A stretch of DNA of 64,000 nt, taken from NCBI RefSeq assembly GCF_004379255.2, contig NC_056048.1, forward strand, positions 1,054,001 through 1,118,000. The letters are read 5' to 3'. Numbering within the stretch: the stretch's first letter is position 1; the number at the start of each line of letters is the position of its first letter. The notes below the pieces were generated by a model that was not told the DNA's origin, did no database searches, and worked only from the letters and a program-made list of their open reading frames with translations. The DNA comes from Salvia splendens (lineage: Eukaryota; Streptophyta; Magnoliopsida; Lamiales; Lamiaceae). This document shows, in pieces, positions 23,801-34,869 of this stretch. The position numbers and the translations under genes were made by a program.

Positions 23801-25286
23801 CCCGCCGAGTCAGGGAGGGGTCGCCCCGAAGCAACACCAATCGACCTTGCACCGAGAACTTCATAGATAGATCACTCCAGTTTGCTGTGACATCCCCCAG
23901 AGAAGCCAACCATGATACACCGAGGATGACATCGATGTTTCGCAGGGGAAACACGTAGCAAGAAACTGTAAACACCTCAGATTCCAAGGTTAGAGCGACA
24001 TCGCAGCATATTCCGGTCGCCCGAACCTTAGACCCATCTCCTAGTGTGACAGAGTAAGGAATTGTCGGAGTCACCCGCAAAGCCAGCGAGGTTGCGAGGT
24101 GGTCCGAAATGAAGCAGTGGCTAGCACCACTATCCACCATAATCAGCACCTTATGATGCCCAATACATCCACAAAGCTTCATGGTTTGAGATGAATCCAA
24201 ACCGTGTGAGGACATTTCTGATAGCTGCAACTCTCCTGGAACATCTTCCTCTTCCAAACCTTCGGATGGGTCGGCCTCCTCCTCGTCAAACACCAACACG
24301 TTGAGTGTCTTAGGGGGGCAACGATGCGTAGGGCCGAACTTCAGGCCACAACGAAAGCACGTGCCTGCTGCGAGATGCTTCTGGTATTCCTCCGTCGTCA
24401 TGTTCCGAAACCGGCGCGATGGGTTCCGGTTAGGTACCCCGACCGATTGAGAAGAAAAAGATTGGGAGTACCCTTTGGAGACCGGCCGGCCAGGGGCAGA
24501 GACCGAACTGCCAGCCTGGTTGGAGCTTAGTGAGGGACTGGAGGCCGGCGGTTGAGACCCGGGGGTCTGATCACTGTCTAGAGCAAACTGGACCGCATCT
24601 GAATAGTTCGTGATTTTGGCTGCCCTCATTTGCAACCGAACTTCAGGACGAAGGCCAGCCAAGAAGAAACCCAGATATTGGTGGTAGGCCAAATCTGGTA
24701 CCAAGGCGAGGCGCGATTCAAAAACCGCTACATAGTCCGCAAGGGTTCCGGTATGGCGGACAGCCGCGAACGCTTCATATTCATCCAGAGCACCGTTGTT
24801 TCCGAAGCGTTTCATTAGTTCTTGCACAAAATGATCCCAAGAGAGAGTAGGGGTTCGTTTGATCAAGAGCTGATACCAAGGTAGGGCTCGGCCTGCCAAC
24901 GCGACCATCGCCACCTTTACTCGATTGGCAGCTGGGGTATTCGAAACCAAGAAGTATTGCTCGGCCCTGGCCAGCCATCCGACGGCCTCGGAACCGTCAA
25001 AGGGAGGCATAGTAAGTGTCGCAGCGGTCTTGTCCGTGGAATTAGAATCCACGTTGTCCGAAGATTCCTCAGCATTTGATCCCGTTTTGCCACTGGATTT
25101 CCGCAACTCAGCGACGAGCATCTCGAGTTGAGAAGCCACCTCCGCGATCCGGTCGTCCGTTTTTTGGGACCGGGCGTCCAGCACGCCCACTGACTCCCGC
25201 AGTGAATCCACACCTTTCTCCAATTCACCGGTCGCCCTCTCTAATCCGTCCAACCTGGAGTCCGTGTTTCGAGTACCAACCACCAT
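20742..25286 (-). CDS. gag-pol polyprotein of a Ty3/gypsy chromovirus
   Basis: One uninterrupted frame of 1514 codons from the ATG at 25286, only 16 bp after the 5' LTR, to a TAA inside the 3' LTR. Approximate residues: gag capsid-like region 95-240; zinc knuckle CFRCGLKFGPTHRC near 312; aspartic protease VDSGASHCF near 384; reverse transcriptase with FSKIDLRAGYHQIRV and FDDILIYS (near 728); RNase H with VVECDASGRGLGAVL near 880; integrase HHCC zinc region with CATCQRSK, then catalytic Asp in SMDFLSGL (near 1140), Asp in IVSDRDPIF (near 1200) and Glu in GQTEVLNRS (near 1235); chromodomain PEQVLDRRSV to WVDVADMQGQFPHF (1435-1489). The last 23 or so residues are encoded by the LTR. Catalytic residues all appear present, so the element may be competent. 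Confidence 0.95.
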   Translation of the reverse strand: MVVGTRNTDSRLDGLERATGELEKGVDSLRESVGVLDARSQKTDDRIAEVASQLEMLVAELRKSSGKTGSNAEESSDNVDSNSTDKTAATLTMPPFDGSEAVGWLARAEQYFLVSNTPAANRVKVAMVALAGRALPWYQLLIKRTPTLSWDHFVQELMKRFGNNGALDEYEAFAAVRHTGTLADYVAVFESRLALVPDLAYHQYLGFFLAGLRPEVRLQMRAAKITNYSDAVQFALDSDQTPGSQPPASSPSLSSNQAGSSVSAPGRPVSKGYSQSFSSQSVGVPNRNPSRRFRNMTTEEYQKHLAAGTCFRCGLKFGPTHRCPPKTLNVLVFDEEEADPSEGLEEEDVPGELQLSEMSSHGLDSSQTMKLCGCIGHHKVLIMVDSGASHCFISDHLATSLALRVTPTIPYSVTLGDGSKVRATGICCDVALTLESEVFTVSCYVFPLRNIDVILGVSWLASLGDVTANWSDLSMKFSVQGRLVLLRGDPSLTRRACSARDIQALDVGDSCWVLRSMISTVSSDQFGLSGALSAKEQEQLSRLTERFPAVVNTPVSLPPARKSDHRITLQPGSSPVSVRPYRYNHLQKDEMEKLVAEMLASGVIQPSTSPYSSPVLLVRKKDGSWRFCVDYRELNKRTVPDKYPIPIIQELLDELHGARWFSKIDLRAGYHQIRVAASDVPKTAFRTHSGHYEFLVMPFGLTNAPATFQGLMNDIFRPFLRRHVLVFFDDILIYSSSWEAHLRHLEQVFQLLQTHSLVVNPKKCVLGRTEVEYLGHIVSFAGVRMDPSKVSAVMRWPTPSTLKGIRGFLGLTGYYRRFIKDYGKIAAPLTALLKKAEPTPLRRTWSWPAEADKAFHDLKHALTTAPLLRTPDFSKEFVVECDASGRGLGAVLMQDRQPVAYFSKMLSSRWLAKSAYEKELMALVLAIQHWRPYLLGRRFVVYTDQRSLRQLLAHPLSTPAQQNWAAKLLGYDFSIVYKEGRLNRAADALSRRDSEQLELAVLSRPVWADWSAAQSSLAADEPLQRIKSELEAGRPAAPHYELVHGILFYKGRFVVPSNSSWIPKLLAEFHITPSGGHAGAYRTYRRIASNVYWPGMVKHVTNFVAACATCQRSKTETKAPAGLLTPLPIPERIWEDVSMDFLSGLPKAGGVDCVFVVVDRLSKYGHFMALRHPFSAKQVAEVFTKEVVRLHGIPRSIVSDRDPIFLSSFWRELFRATGTQLKMSSAYHPETDGQTEVLNRSLQTYLRCFSSDQPKQWNKWLAWAEYCYNTSTHSASGMSPFEVVYGRPPPTIHDFLPGEVRSQAVLDSLRSRDEMLVLLKAHLERAQQRMVASANKHRREVEFAVGDMVFLKFRPHRQTTLFSAQNRKLAPRFFGPFRVGARIGSTAYRLELPADSRIHPVFHVSLLKRAIGSEVPVHNLPASLWATDPPVLPEQVLDRRSVTRDGESHDQVLIQWLGQEVDDATWVDVADMQGQFPHFRLEDKASSTAGAIDTRWRVYKRGSREVVWPNQTAE

Positions 25287-25302
25287 CGTCACCGCACCAA
25301 TT

Positions 25303-25728
25303 TGTTAGAGTTAAGGCCACCGGAGTATGCGAGCACAGGGAGTACTCAAGTCTGTCACTTTACGGGACACACTAATTGTTGACACAGATAGAATCAGCGT
25401 GTAAAGGAAATAAGAACCCGGCTTTATTGATAAACTAACTGGAATTGAAATGAATTGAGAGAACAATCCTCACCAAGGAGGCCTGCGTCTAAACGCCCAA
25501 AATACTGATTTCCCAAGATGCCTTTTTCCTCTCTCGGTTCCTCAATATTTAAAGGCTTACAAATAACTGATAATGCTAAAAAGATGCAACAATAAATCAG
25601 GAAATAAATCAGGAAATATCATCTAACTACTGCCGAGATTTTCTAGCTTTGACTCCTTTTACTCCGCCGTTTGGTTGGGCCAAACTACCTCCCTGCTTCC
25701 GCGCTTGTACACTCTGCAGTGCGTATCA
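25303..25728 (-). repeat. 5' LTR of the chromovirus (426 bp)
   Basis: Partner of the 3' LTR at 20383-20811. Its U3 start lies at 25728, directly next to PEP carboxylase exon sequence. A TATTTAAA-like stretch near 25545-25555 may be the promoter on the minus strand. Confidence 0.94.
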
Positions 25729-28700
25729 ATACTCTAGCTCCGGTGTTGCCTAAAACAGTTCATAAATACCGTTATAATTTAGTAACGTATGCTAAATTAT
25801 AACGTGTTGTGGACACTTACCAGGCGAAAGTACTCAACGAAACGAGGCTCCTGGAAGACGATCGACCTGTACTTCTCAGTAGCAATGACGGCAATCTCAT
25901 CTAGAAGAGTCCGCCATTCTGGCTTGGGGGAGACGGGGGGACGCATACCATGTTCCAACGTAGCAGCAGTGAAACGCTGGAGTGTTCTGAAGCACAAGTG
26001 CTCCTCGCCAAACGATTGCTCGATGACTTCTCCTTGAACTGTGACACGAAGAGATCCGTTGATCGTGTCTGGTGGTTGGGACAAAATAGCAAGGTGAGTA
26101 GGGCCGCCTCCTCTTCCCACAGTCCCACCTCGCCCATGGAACATCGTCAATTTCACTCCGTATTTCTTTGCAACTTCAACGAGCTGCTCCTGAGCCTTGT
26201 ACAGCTGCCAGGCCGCTGACAAACGACCGGCATCTTTACCAGAGTCCGAATACCCAATCATGACTTCTTGCTTGCCGTTGATCCTGTTTTTGTACCAATC
26301 AATCGAGAAAAGGCGTGCGACAGCAGCTGGTGCGGCTTCAAGATCATCCAGTTTCTCAAAAAGTGGGACGACTCTCAGAGGATTCTTCACGTGGCATTCA
26401 CGTTGCAGAAGCTCAACTGCGAGCACATCAGATGCTGCGGTGGCCATGGAGATAATGTAGGCACCGAAGCAGTCAGATGGCAGTTCTGCCAAGACATGAA
26501 ACGTGTCTAAAACGTCAGCAATCTCTTCGGTTTTTGGTAGATCGGGACCAAAGAGGGGCCTTTTGCTGGCGAGTTCTGACAGCAGCCATTCTTGCCGTTG
26601 TTCTTCTGACCAGTCTCTGTATGAACCTATTTCCAAGTATTGGGTAATGGCATCGAGGACATCGGTGTGCCTGTCCGATTCTTGCCTTATGTCGAGTTTC
26701 ACCAGTGAGAGGCCAAAAGTGGAAACTTGCCTCAGGAAATCGAGAAGGCTACCATCAGCGATTGCTCGATCACCACTTGCACAAAGAGATCTGTAGCAGA
26801 GCTCAAGTGGCTCCAAGAACTGCAAAAATGTACATAATACAGTTCAAGAAGTAGGAGTATATAGCATGGTTTTTATTGCTAACAATATTTACTAAATTGA
26901 ACGAAAACTTTTTCTTTTCCGAAAATCTTATTTTGGTGGGGCTACACCTTCTACGTATTAAGGATGATTCGAGTGGCATCGTGAAATTTTCTCAAATACC
27001 TGGTCGATGTTGGTGTAAGTTGCCTCTTCTGGGATCTCAGACATTCCTTGAGCAAGCAAATGACGAGAACGCTCACGTGTCTGGTAGAGCTTATCCCTTA
27101 CGTCACCAAGAAGGACACGGTAGGGCTCGCTTGGGGGGATTGTTTTCCAGAACTCTGCATCACAATGAATATAAAGAGTCCTAAATTTCACTCTGCGCTA
27201 GGTTAAATGGCCATGGAAACCAATAGCTATGCGAAAATCAAAATACACTCGGTGCCAAAGTTTTAAATTGATACTTTCGACAAGTGCACAAAATCAAGAG
27301 AAAAAAAAATAGAAGGAATCATTCATGTGAGTTGGTTGGCTACCTATGTAATGCTTGGCATCTCTCTTTGAAGATGTGAGGAGTTCATCAGCTCGTCCAC
27401 GAAGCTCATCACTGCAACGCCACATGGACAACTGGAGAAAGATTGCAAAGTTAGATGATAAAAATCTTATTATCGACTCAAGACATAGCGAAAGATTCTA
27501 GATTTTTTCTGAATAACCATCTCTGCAATTATAGTAATTATATACCTCGAACATGAGGTCCTCGATTTGTGAATAGTACAAGTTCGCAGCCATCATTCTT
27601 GCTAGCAGGCAAACATCCCTAGTGACCTCGGGAGTTACTCTTGGGTTTCCTGCAAATCATTAAGCAAAGTGAGGAAGAATAACATAATGCCCTGTTATGT
27701 ATGGTTAAATTTTACTGAATCAAGAAGAAAACATAATGTAATAATTTGGAGCATCGGAGCTATACCATCACGGTCTCCACCCATCCAGGAGGAGAACTGA
27801 ATCAGAGGGGCGTTGTAAGGAACACGTTCATCAATCCCGATATTCTTAAGGGCAGTATCAACACGGCGCAAAAATTTAGGTACACCTTTCCAGATTGTTT
27901 CATGGAAGTAACTCATCCCCGCCCTCATTTCATCTTGGGGAGTAGGGGGAGTCCTTCGGATCTCATCAGTTCGGAAAGCAGCTTGAATCTATAGCCATTT
28001 GGACACCACGTAAGCAATTTATACAACAATAGGCACTTCGTAACAACATCACTTTTTCAAACTGCTCTCGAAAATTAAAGGTCTTGATAATTCACCTCTC
28101 TTTGTAAAGCCTCATCAAGCTCCTGTTTATCATCTGGAGTGATGTCTTTGGTGTATAACTGAGCTAAGCAATTCCGAATCCTGAAAAAAGGACAGGTTAA
28201 GTCAATGAAAGTCGAAGAGAAGATTCATCCAGATCACTAGAAAAAGGCAATTATTAGTCCAAAAGCATATAGCAATCAGCGGATTCAACCTTCCGTGCTT
28301 CTGAAGCAGCGACCTTCGCACAGACTGAGTAGGATGAGCGGTGAAGACCAGATCCACGGTCTGATTCTTCAACGCGTCAAAAACTTCCTGAGGAGACTTC
28401 TTCAAGTCAACCACAAGTCTCTTGAGCGTCTCTTCGATGTCCGACTCAGTGGTGGCAGAGTTCTCGTCGGTGTAATCCCCCTTCTTCTTCTTGTTCCGCC
28501 TGCGGTAAGCAATCTGGACCTCCTCGGCCAAGTTGGCCAAGCTAAGCATGTGAGAGAAGGCCTTCGCCACAACAATCGAATCGCCCGGATCCAAACTTGT
28601 CAGCACATTCCCAAGCTCCTCCAGCTTCTTCGGATCACGCTGGTTCTCGTACTCGGCCGAAAGCTCGTAGCACTCTTGCACCTACAGTGATGGAAGAGAC

Positions 28701-29196
28701 ACATGTTTCAATTCACTCCATCAAACCAAAACACTCTTAACAAGTTCATACTATTCCCAAATCACAAAAGAAAAAGTGGAATTGATAAACAAGCCTTCTA
28801 GAAACTTCCAAGACCCGTGTTTACTCATTTTCAAATCAAATTCAAATCACAACAAACTACTCTTTTCAAATAAAAAAAATCCTAAAATTCAAAATCATTG
28901 ATTATCAGAATAACTCACAAGATCAGATTTTTACACTCCAAAAAACACCCAATTTGGTCAAAACCCCCAAATCCAGATCTCCAAAACAAAATCGAGAACA
29001 AAACAAAGCCAAAAACATGGTGTTGTACCGTTTCCTTGAGATCCTCTCCATGCAAATCCTGAAGAATGTCGAGAAACCGATCCAGAAGCAGAGCATCATA
29101 CTCAACAAGCTTATCATCTTCAGAAACTTTCCCAGGAACCAAGAGCCGCAGCTGGGCATCAATCGATGCCATCTTCTCCAGATTCCTCGTAGCCAT

Positions 29197-29540
29197 CGCC
29201 GCCTATTCAACTCCCAACTCTAAAAAATTGATTTGAGAAAAAAAAAACGAAGCCAATTTGAGAAAACCTAGAAACAAAATTGATCGCACAAATCACGGAT
29301 TCAATCAATCAGCGTGAATGTAGCGTCAATGGAAGTCGCAAAAAGTGAGCTTCATGCAAAATGTTTGACCATCACACTCAAAATTGATCGGCTATTTATG
29401 TGCTATGATTGCAGATTTTAGTGTTGGTGTGATAGTGGAAATTGAAATTGAGCTGAGTAAGAGTCCAACTCAGTGTACCTGAAGCTGGGATGGTATATTC
29501 TTGAGCAAGAAGGGGATCGAAAAGTGAGAGTGAGACAGTG

Positions 29541-29581
<41 letters not shown>

Positions 29582-29640
29582 GACAAAAGATACAGGTACA
29601 AGAGCAGTTATATATAGACACAAAAACTAAGTTGGTTTTT
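29197..29640 (-). promoter_or_regulatory. PEP carboxylase 5' leader with CT/GA microsatellite
   Basis: Upstream of the PEP carboxylase start on the minus strand. A GA run at about 29543-29574 (CT on the gene strand) is typical of plant 5' UTR or core promoter DNA. Transcript start and any leader intron cannot be set from sequence alone. Confidence 0.5.
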
Positions 29641-32360
29641 GGTGGTGAAAAAATAAATGGAGTACTTTTCTTGGACAATTCAAAAAATATAGTAATAAAT
29701 TACTAGAAAACAAAATTATGGAATTTTGTTAAATTTGGTGAGTCCGGTGATTTTAAAAATCAGATAGAAATCATGAAATTGGATTATTATTACTATTTAA
29801 TGTAAAATCAGATGGAAATCATGAATTATTATCAATTATTTTATGTACAATATATGATATAATATTCAAAAAATTATGTGTGGATGTTGTTGCTGATGAG
29901 TTAAACAATTTTGTATATTCATAATGAAAAAGATATCATTTGCTATTAAATTACACCCTTCGTCCCTTATTAATTGATCTTAATTTTTTTTTGTCTGTAC
30001 CTGATTAATTGACGCTCTTACTTACAATTATTTTTATAGTAGACTACACATTCCATTAACTCATTACACTCATATTTTATTAAAAAATTAATATATAAAA
30101 GTAAAACTTACATACCACATACTTCATTTCATATATTTTTCATTATATTTTATTATAAAAGTAGAATTTGATGTATGTTATATTTTTTTGGACACAAGAA
30201 AAAGAATTCGGTGGGTTGTATTGTTTATATCCGTACACAAAGTTTCATGCAAAATTTTGTAGATTTGGATCTTGATCTCTATCCGTTTCAAAACTCCATT
30301 TTTTTATATATGCAAATAAAAAATTCTACTAAAAAAATTACTCCTAGTATATTAAATTGAGTACAATTGTACAATTCAAAGTAAATTCAAATTATTCAAT
30401 AAACATTTGTTTCCACAAATAGTAGTAGTAGGTTACATATTCAGACTCTATTGCAAAACTAGTGAGCTTATAATCTAAAGGGTTTGGTTTAAATATAATG
30501 CACGATTTTAGTTTTAATCCACACGAAATTTCGATTTCGGAACTTTTTGTTGCATATCAATTTTAATTACCATTAATTGCTCTCTTCCAATCGATATTTA
30601 AGTGAGATGTTTTCAATATTTTCTGTTCATTTCACTTTAATAATTTGACTGATTAAAGAATATGCCTTCGAAGATGCTTCAAGGATATTCTTCGTTGTCG
30701 ACAGTTTACATATGACTTTAACAATAAGAAGAAAATAGTGTTAACCTTTGGCATTGTTATGTACTAGGAATTCAAAGTCAATTTGTCTTAACTTTATAAC
30801 AAAAATATTATTCTATATATATGCATTTATGCTTATTAAAAAAGTAAATAATGTACATGCATATATAAATTTAGGAAGAGTAGATTACTTTTAGTTTGTC
30901 ATGCACTTTTTAAAAATTTGACTGATAAATTATGGAATTAAATCATGCCGAAAAGGAAACTAAAGGGGAAAATACAAATAGATCGAATCACTTTCAATGA
31001 GGATTGCCAACTCTATCTTGTTGATAAAATTTAAAATTTATTAACCGAAAGACAAAAAAGTAAAATTTACATGTAAATATGATAAAATCTATATATACCT
31101 TGTTATTATATATAATTAATTGTTACCTATAAAAAATATAGAATCTCGTAAATACAAATATACTGAATTATATACTTTTAGTTGCTATTCCCCGTCCTAA
31201 AAAAATATGCACTTTGGTTTGACACGAATTTTAATGCAAAATTGATAAAGAAGAGAGTGGTAGAGAGAAAAAATAACTAAAATATTGTTAGTGTAGAATG
31301 AGTCTCATTTCAAAGAAATTTTTTTTAAAAAAATTAGAAAATACATATTCTTGTGGGACGGACTAAAAAAGAAATAGTGCATATTAGAGTGAGGGAGCAT
31401 TTTCATTGTGAACCGAATAAACTCGTATTTAAAAATAAGTGCAACATCTTAATTTTGGTAAATGATAATTAATATATAAATGTGATATATATGTATATGA
31501 TTTATTGATTGTTTCATCCAGACCACTATATATTTGTCATGGCAGAGAATTGAAGGATTACTTTGATTTGTTTTTTTTTGCTAGTTTTTGTTTCTTGTTT
31601 CTGTAATACAGTAAATTTTAGTAGAACGCATACTAACATTATATATTTATTGTTATTTATATTTTGAATTGTTTATGTATAACTACACTGATCACTCACT
31701 ATCTATTTGTCAGATCATTTTGTTGTGTATATAAAAAATTCCATTATATATGTAAACAACCGTACACATATATATGCACAAATGTGTCCACTAAAGTGCT
31801 ACCTAGTGGGTAATTGGAAGAACTATATTAGTTAAAATAATACAAATAAATTTATTAAAAAATTTGGAATATCCAGTTTAGTGTATACCTTTATTCCCTA
31901 GTGGGACTATCCTTTCTTTTCCGCTTGAGTCATTAATTTTATAATAATTTTCATATTTCGTAAAGACTAAAATTAAAGCCTTTTTTCTTACTTTTAAAAA
32001 AGTAGCTAATAAAATAAAAACACGATGTATAATCCGTAATTTACAAGTTGAATTGATTACCTCTTCAAAGTTTGTCACTAGGCATGGTCTCATTTATTCC
32101 TTTTAGGGGGAAAATAAATATTTAATTATAGTTATGTTGGGGTGCATTAAGGTCCTTATACCTCCTCAGTCTTAAACATAACACTAATATCATTCCTTGG
32201 ATTTAATAATCTGATGGATGCTATTTTTGAGAGTTTATTCTATTGTTGGTTTCGTCCTCTTCATTACACTCGTATGTTTGCTCATTAGTGACGACAATTT
32301 GCATAAAGATTAATTTTTCTAGGTTTCTGAGAATTTTGTTGGTGGTGATCGATTTTAAGG
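29641..32360. other. AT-rich intergenic DNA
   Basis: No gene recognised. One Stowaway-like end is seen near 29957 (CTTCGTCCCTTATTAATTGA) without a clear partner; a more complete copy is at 31191-31401. The rest is low-complexity AT-rich sequence. Confidence 0.5.
31191..31401. mobile_element. degenerate Stowaway-like MITE
   Basis: The left part reads CCCCGTCCTAAAAAAATATGCAC. The right part reads GTGCATATTAGAGTGAGGGAG, with GTGGGACGGACTAAAAAAG just inside it. These complementary ends about 210 bp apart fit the CTCCCTCCGTCC-type Stowaway family, but the outermost bases have diverged. Confidence 0.6.
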
Positions 32361-32369
32361 GACTGTACA

Positions 32370-34815
32370 TCATTTAGTCACATTAATACATCATTTAGTA
32401 CCCGTATGCTACATTATTTTGGATTATGTTTACATTATTTGGTACACTTTTTGGTGGTGTGCGACTGTACATCATTTACCTATATGTGTACATTAAATTA
32501 GTTAGCAACTTCAAAGACTGATTTCATTGTGCAGTGATACATTATTGGGTCTTGTGTGTACATTAATTATTTTCTTTAGATCCATCATGTTATTTACCAA
32601 CTTTTCTACATTATTTAGTGTCTTTCAGTGTACATTATTTAGCAATATCTGTACATTAAGTTGCATAAATCATTTGTTGTTGCCTTGATACATTAAGTTG
32701 CAATATCTGTACATTAGTTACATTATTGCTAATTTTTCTGTCAACCCATATAAAAAATAATGAGAATTTTTTCTATTCTCACACTTTTAGCATGTTTTTA
32801 GATTTTGTTAATTCTTTCATTACTCTAATGACTTATGATTTGAATCAGTTGTTATTGATTACCATTTTTGTCAAAATTGAATCTTGATAGAGTTACTTTG
32901 GTCAATTGTTGTAGCGTCCTATAGCAGAAGAAATTGGTACATTATTCACACAGATTGGTACATTAATTCAGTAATGTACGATTATGGTTATTTAATGTAC
33001 GATTATCAAACAATCACCCTAAATACTTCTGTGAATTTAATGTACAATTATGATTGTTTAATGTATATGTCACATTCTTATTAATATAGATTATAATAGG
33101 TTTAATGTGTTGCGAAAGTTAAATCCATCCTCCGAATGGTTTAGCAATCCATGGGGCTAGAGTATAGTACCGACTCACTAACAAAACCTTGTTGTTCATT
33201 ATTTTGATATAGACTGCTACATTATACAATCCCGGATGTACATTATTACCTCTGAACTTGTACATTATTATGTGGATAGTTTTTAGAAGTACATTGATGG
33301 AAAACATTAGATTAGTCCTTGATATCTGCTACATTAATATGTGTTATGGTAGTTTGAGTTACATTGGTGAACATGTTCTGTACATTACGTACAATTTATT
33401 ATCTACATTATTACCTGATGTACTTTTGTTTGATGTTGCTTATAGTGTAATCTCCTCGTACTTTGGTTTGATATTGCTTGTAGTCTAATCTAATCAATGT
33501 CAATATTTTTCAATAGGTACAAAGCGTCTAAAAAATCTTGGTGATGAAGACTTTGAGGAGGACATGCAACCTTCCCCAACCCATGATACATTATACGTGC
33601 ATATTTTTTGTTGGATTATGTTTTGCGAAACAATGTGGTTGTCAGTACATTGGTTTTTATGTTTGTGTTGGATGAAAGATTGATGTTTTTGGCGATAAAT
33701 TGTGTTGTTTGGTTATTAACCTGCTGTCGATGTATGTGAATCTGTACATTATGTACAATTGTTGTCGATGTACGTGACCCTGTACTTAATATACACATAT
33801 TAATGACGTACGTGAACTTGTACTTAATGTACACTTATTAACGATGTCCGTGAACCTGTACTTAATGTACAGTATTGATACTCCTATTATCGATGTTATG
33901 AACCTGTACTTAATATACATTATCATATATGTATCACACATTACTCTCAGTATGTGAATGTGTGGGTACTACATCCTAGCCTTATGGTCTACTAAACCCT
34001 AGGGAAATGGTGTTACCTTCCGGTCTTTGCAGAACTAAAACGACGCTACATTCTGGATAACAAATGTCACATTATGGCGTCATATACATTATAACACATG
34101 TATTGTATATTACTTACAGTATATGAATGTGCGAATACTACACCCTGGCCTCATAGACTACTAAACCCAATGGAAAAGGTGTTAACTTCTGGCCTTACAG
34201 AACTAAAACGACGCTACATTCTGGATAATAAATGCTACATTATAACACATGTATCGTACATTACTTACAATATATGAATGTGTGGATATTACACCCTAGC
34301 CCCATGGATTACTAAACCCTAGGGAAAATATGTTAACTTACGGCCTTTACAGAACTAAAACGATGCTATATTTTGGATAACAAATGCTACTTTATGGTGT
34401 CATATACATTATAACAGATGTATCGTACAGTACTTACAGTATGTGAATGTGTGGATACTACAACCTAGCCGACTGGATTGCTGAACCCAAAGGGTATGGT
34501 TTCAACTTTCTTGGATCACCTGATATAAGAACCGTGAATTTAGGAGTTTATTATTAATTTTAAACAATAAAACTTGTATTACTATATAATGTTTATTACT
34601 ATATATGTACATTATTCACGGTTAAGCATGTACATTAAACGCAATTACTGGTACATTATTTCGTGAAACACGTACATTATTCCCCATTCGGGTTGTACAT
34701 TATTAAATAATATGCGTACATTATTTACCATTTAAACTGTGCATTATTACACATTACGCGTACATTATTTACCATTCATACGGTACATTATTTGCATTTA
34801 CGCATACATCATTGT
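32370..34815. repeat. TACATTA-rich tract (~2.4 kb)
   Basis: The heptamer TACATTA or close variants (GTACATTAT, TGTACATTA, and TAATGTAC in the other sense) recurs many dozens of times, with irregular 10-40 base spacers. It is densest at 32370-32720, 33185-33420 and 34600-34810. Outside this tract the motif is not conspicuous. Spacers are unrelated to each other, so it is not an ordinary tandem repeat except for the block at 33930-34480. It could be a subterminal region of an unrecognised DNA transposon. No protein domain was seen in it. Confidence 0.75.
33930..34480. repeat. ~150-170 bp tandem repeat, three copies plus
   Basis: The landmark AGAACTAAAACGACGCTACA or a near variant occurs at 34031, 34199 and 34351. 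Each is preceded by a TGTGAATGTG...TACTAAACC block and followed by CTGGATAA and a TACATTATAACA stretch. A fourth copy begins near 34438 and breaks off. Copies differ by scattered substitutions and small indels. Confidence 0.88.
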
Positions 34816-34869
34816 CTGGAAGCATCCCTAAACAAAAATTAATTACTTTCTTCCATCGTTGATAACACC

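Larger units (their letters stand above)
20383..25728 (-). mobile_element. full-length Ty3/gypsy chromovirus (Reina-like) in PEP carboxylase
   Basis: A complete LTR retrotransposon of 5346 bp, on the minus strand like its host gene. The 5' LTR is 25303-25728 and the 3' LTR 20383-20811. Both start TGATACGC and end CTCTAACA in element sense. A perfect 5-bp duplication, ATACT on the plus strand, lies at 20378-20382 and 25729-25733. The single gag-pol frame has order gag, protease, reverse transcriptase, RNase H, integrase, chromodomain, which defines the chromovirus branch. Short LTRs, small size and one frame suggest the Reina group. The sequence after the 5' LTR begins AATTGGTGCGGTG; I did not identify the primer tRNA. 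A purine-rich tract (GGCGGGGGCAAT) abuts the 3' LTR. All parts look intact. Confidence 0.95.
19631..29196 (-). pseudogene. PPC: plant-type PEP carboxylase, coding exon 9 split by a retrotransposon
   Basis: Carboxylates PEP to oxaloacetate in the cytosol. Minus-strand exons join in phase: 29029-29196, 28290-28681, 28096-28180, 27766-27988, 27546-27649, 27344-27431, 27000-27154, 25821-26819, then 25729-25749 plus 20012-20377 (one exon split by the insertion) and 19631-19924. Without the insert the total is 2895 nt (964 residues), normal length, with no other lesion. Motifs: the N-terminal phosphorylation site [11 protein letters not shown] (Ser11), [36 protein letters not shown] near residue 630, [13 protein letters not shown] (Ala, as in C3-type enzymes, not the C4 Ser), and the C-terminal QNTG. 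The LTR begins TGA directly after the TAT codon, so read-through stops after residue 745. The last 219 residues, including QNTG, would be lost. This could be one allele, one homeolog or a fixed null copy. Confidence 0.95.

Noticed and set aside
34310..34325. Interstitial telomere repeat (AAACCCTAGGG near 34315)
   Set aside because: A single short match within a diverged tandem repeat, not an array.
32370..34815. CRISPR-like array
   Set aside because: This is a plant nuclear sequence; the repeat is 7 bases with irregular spacers.
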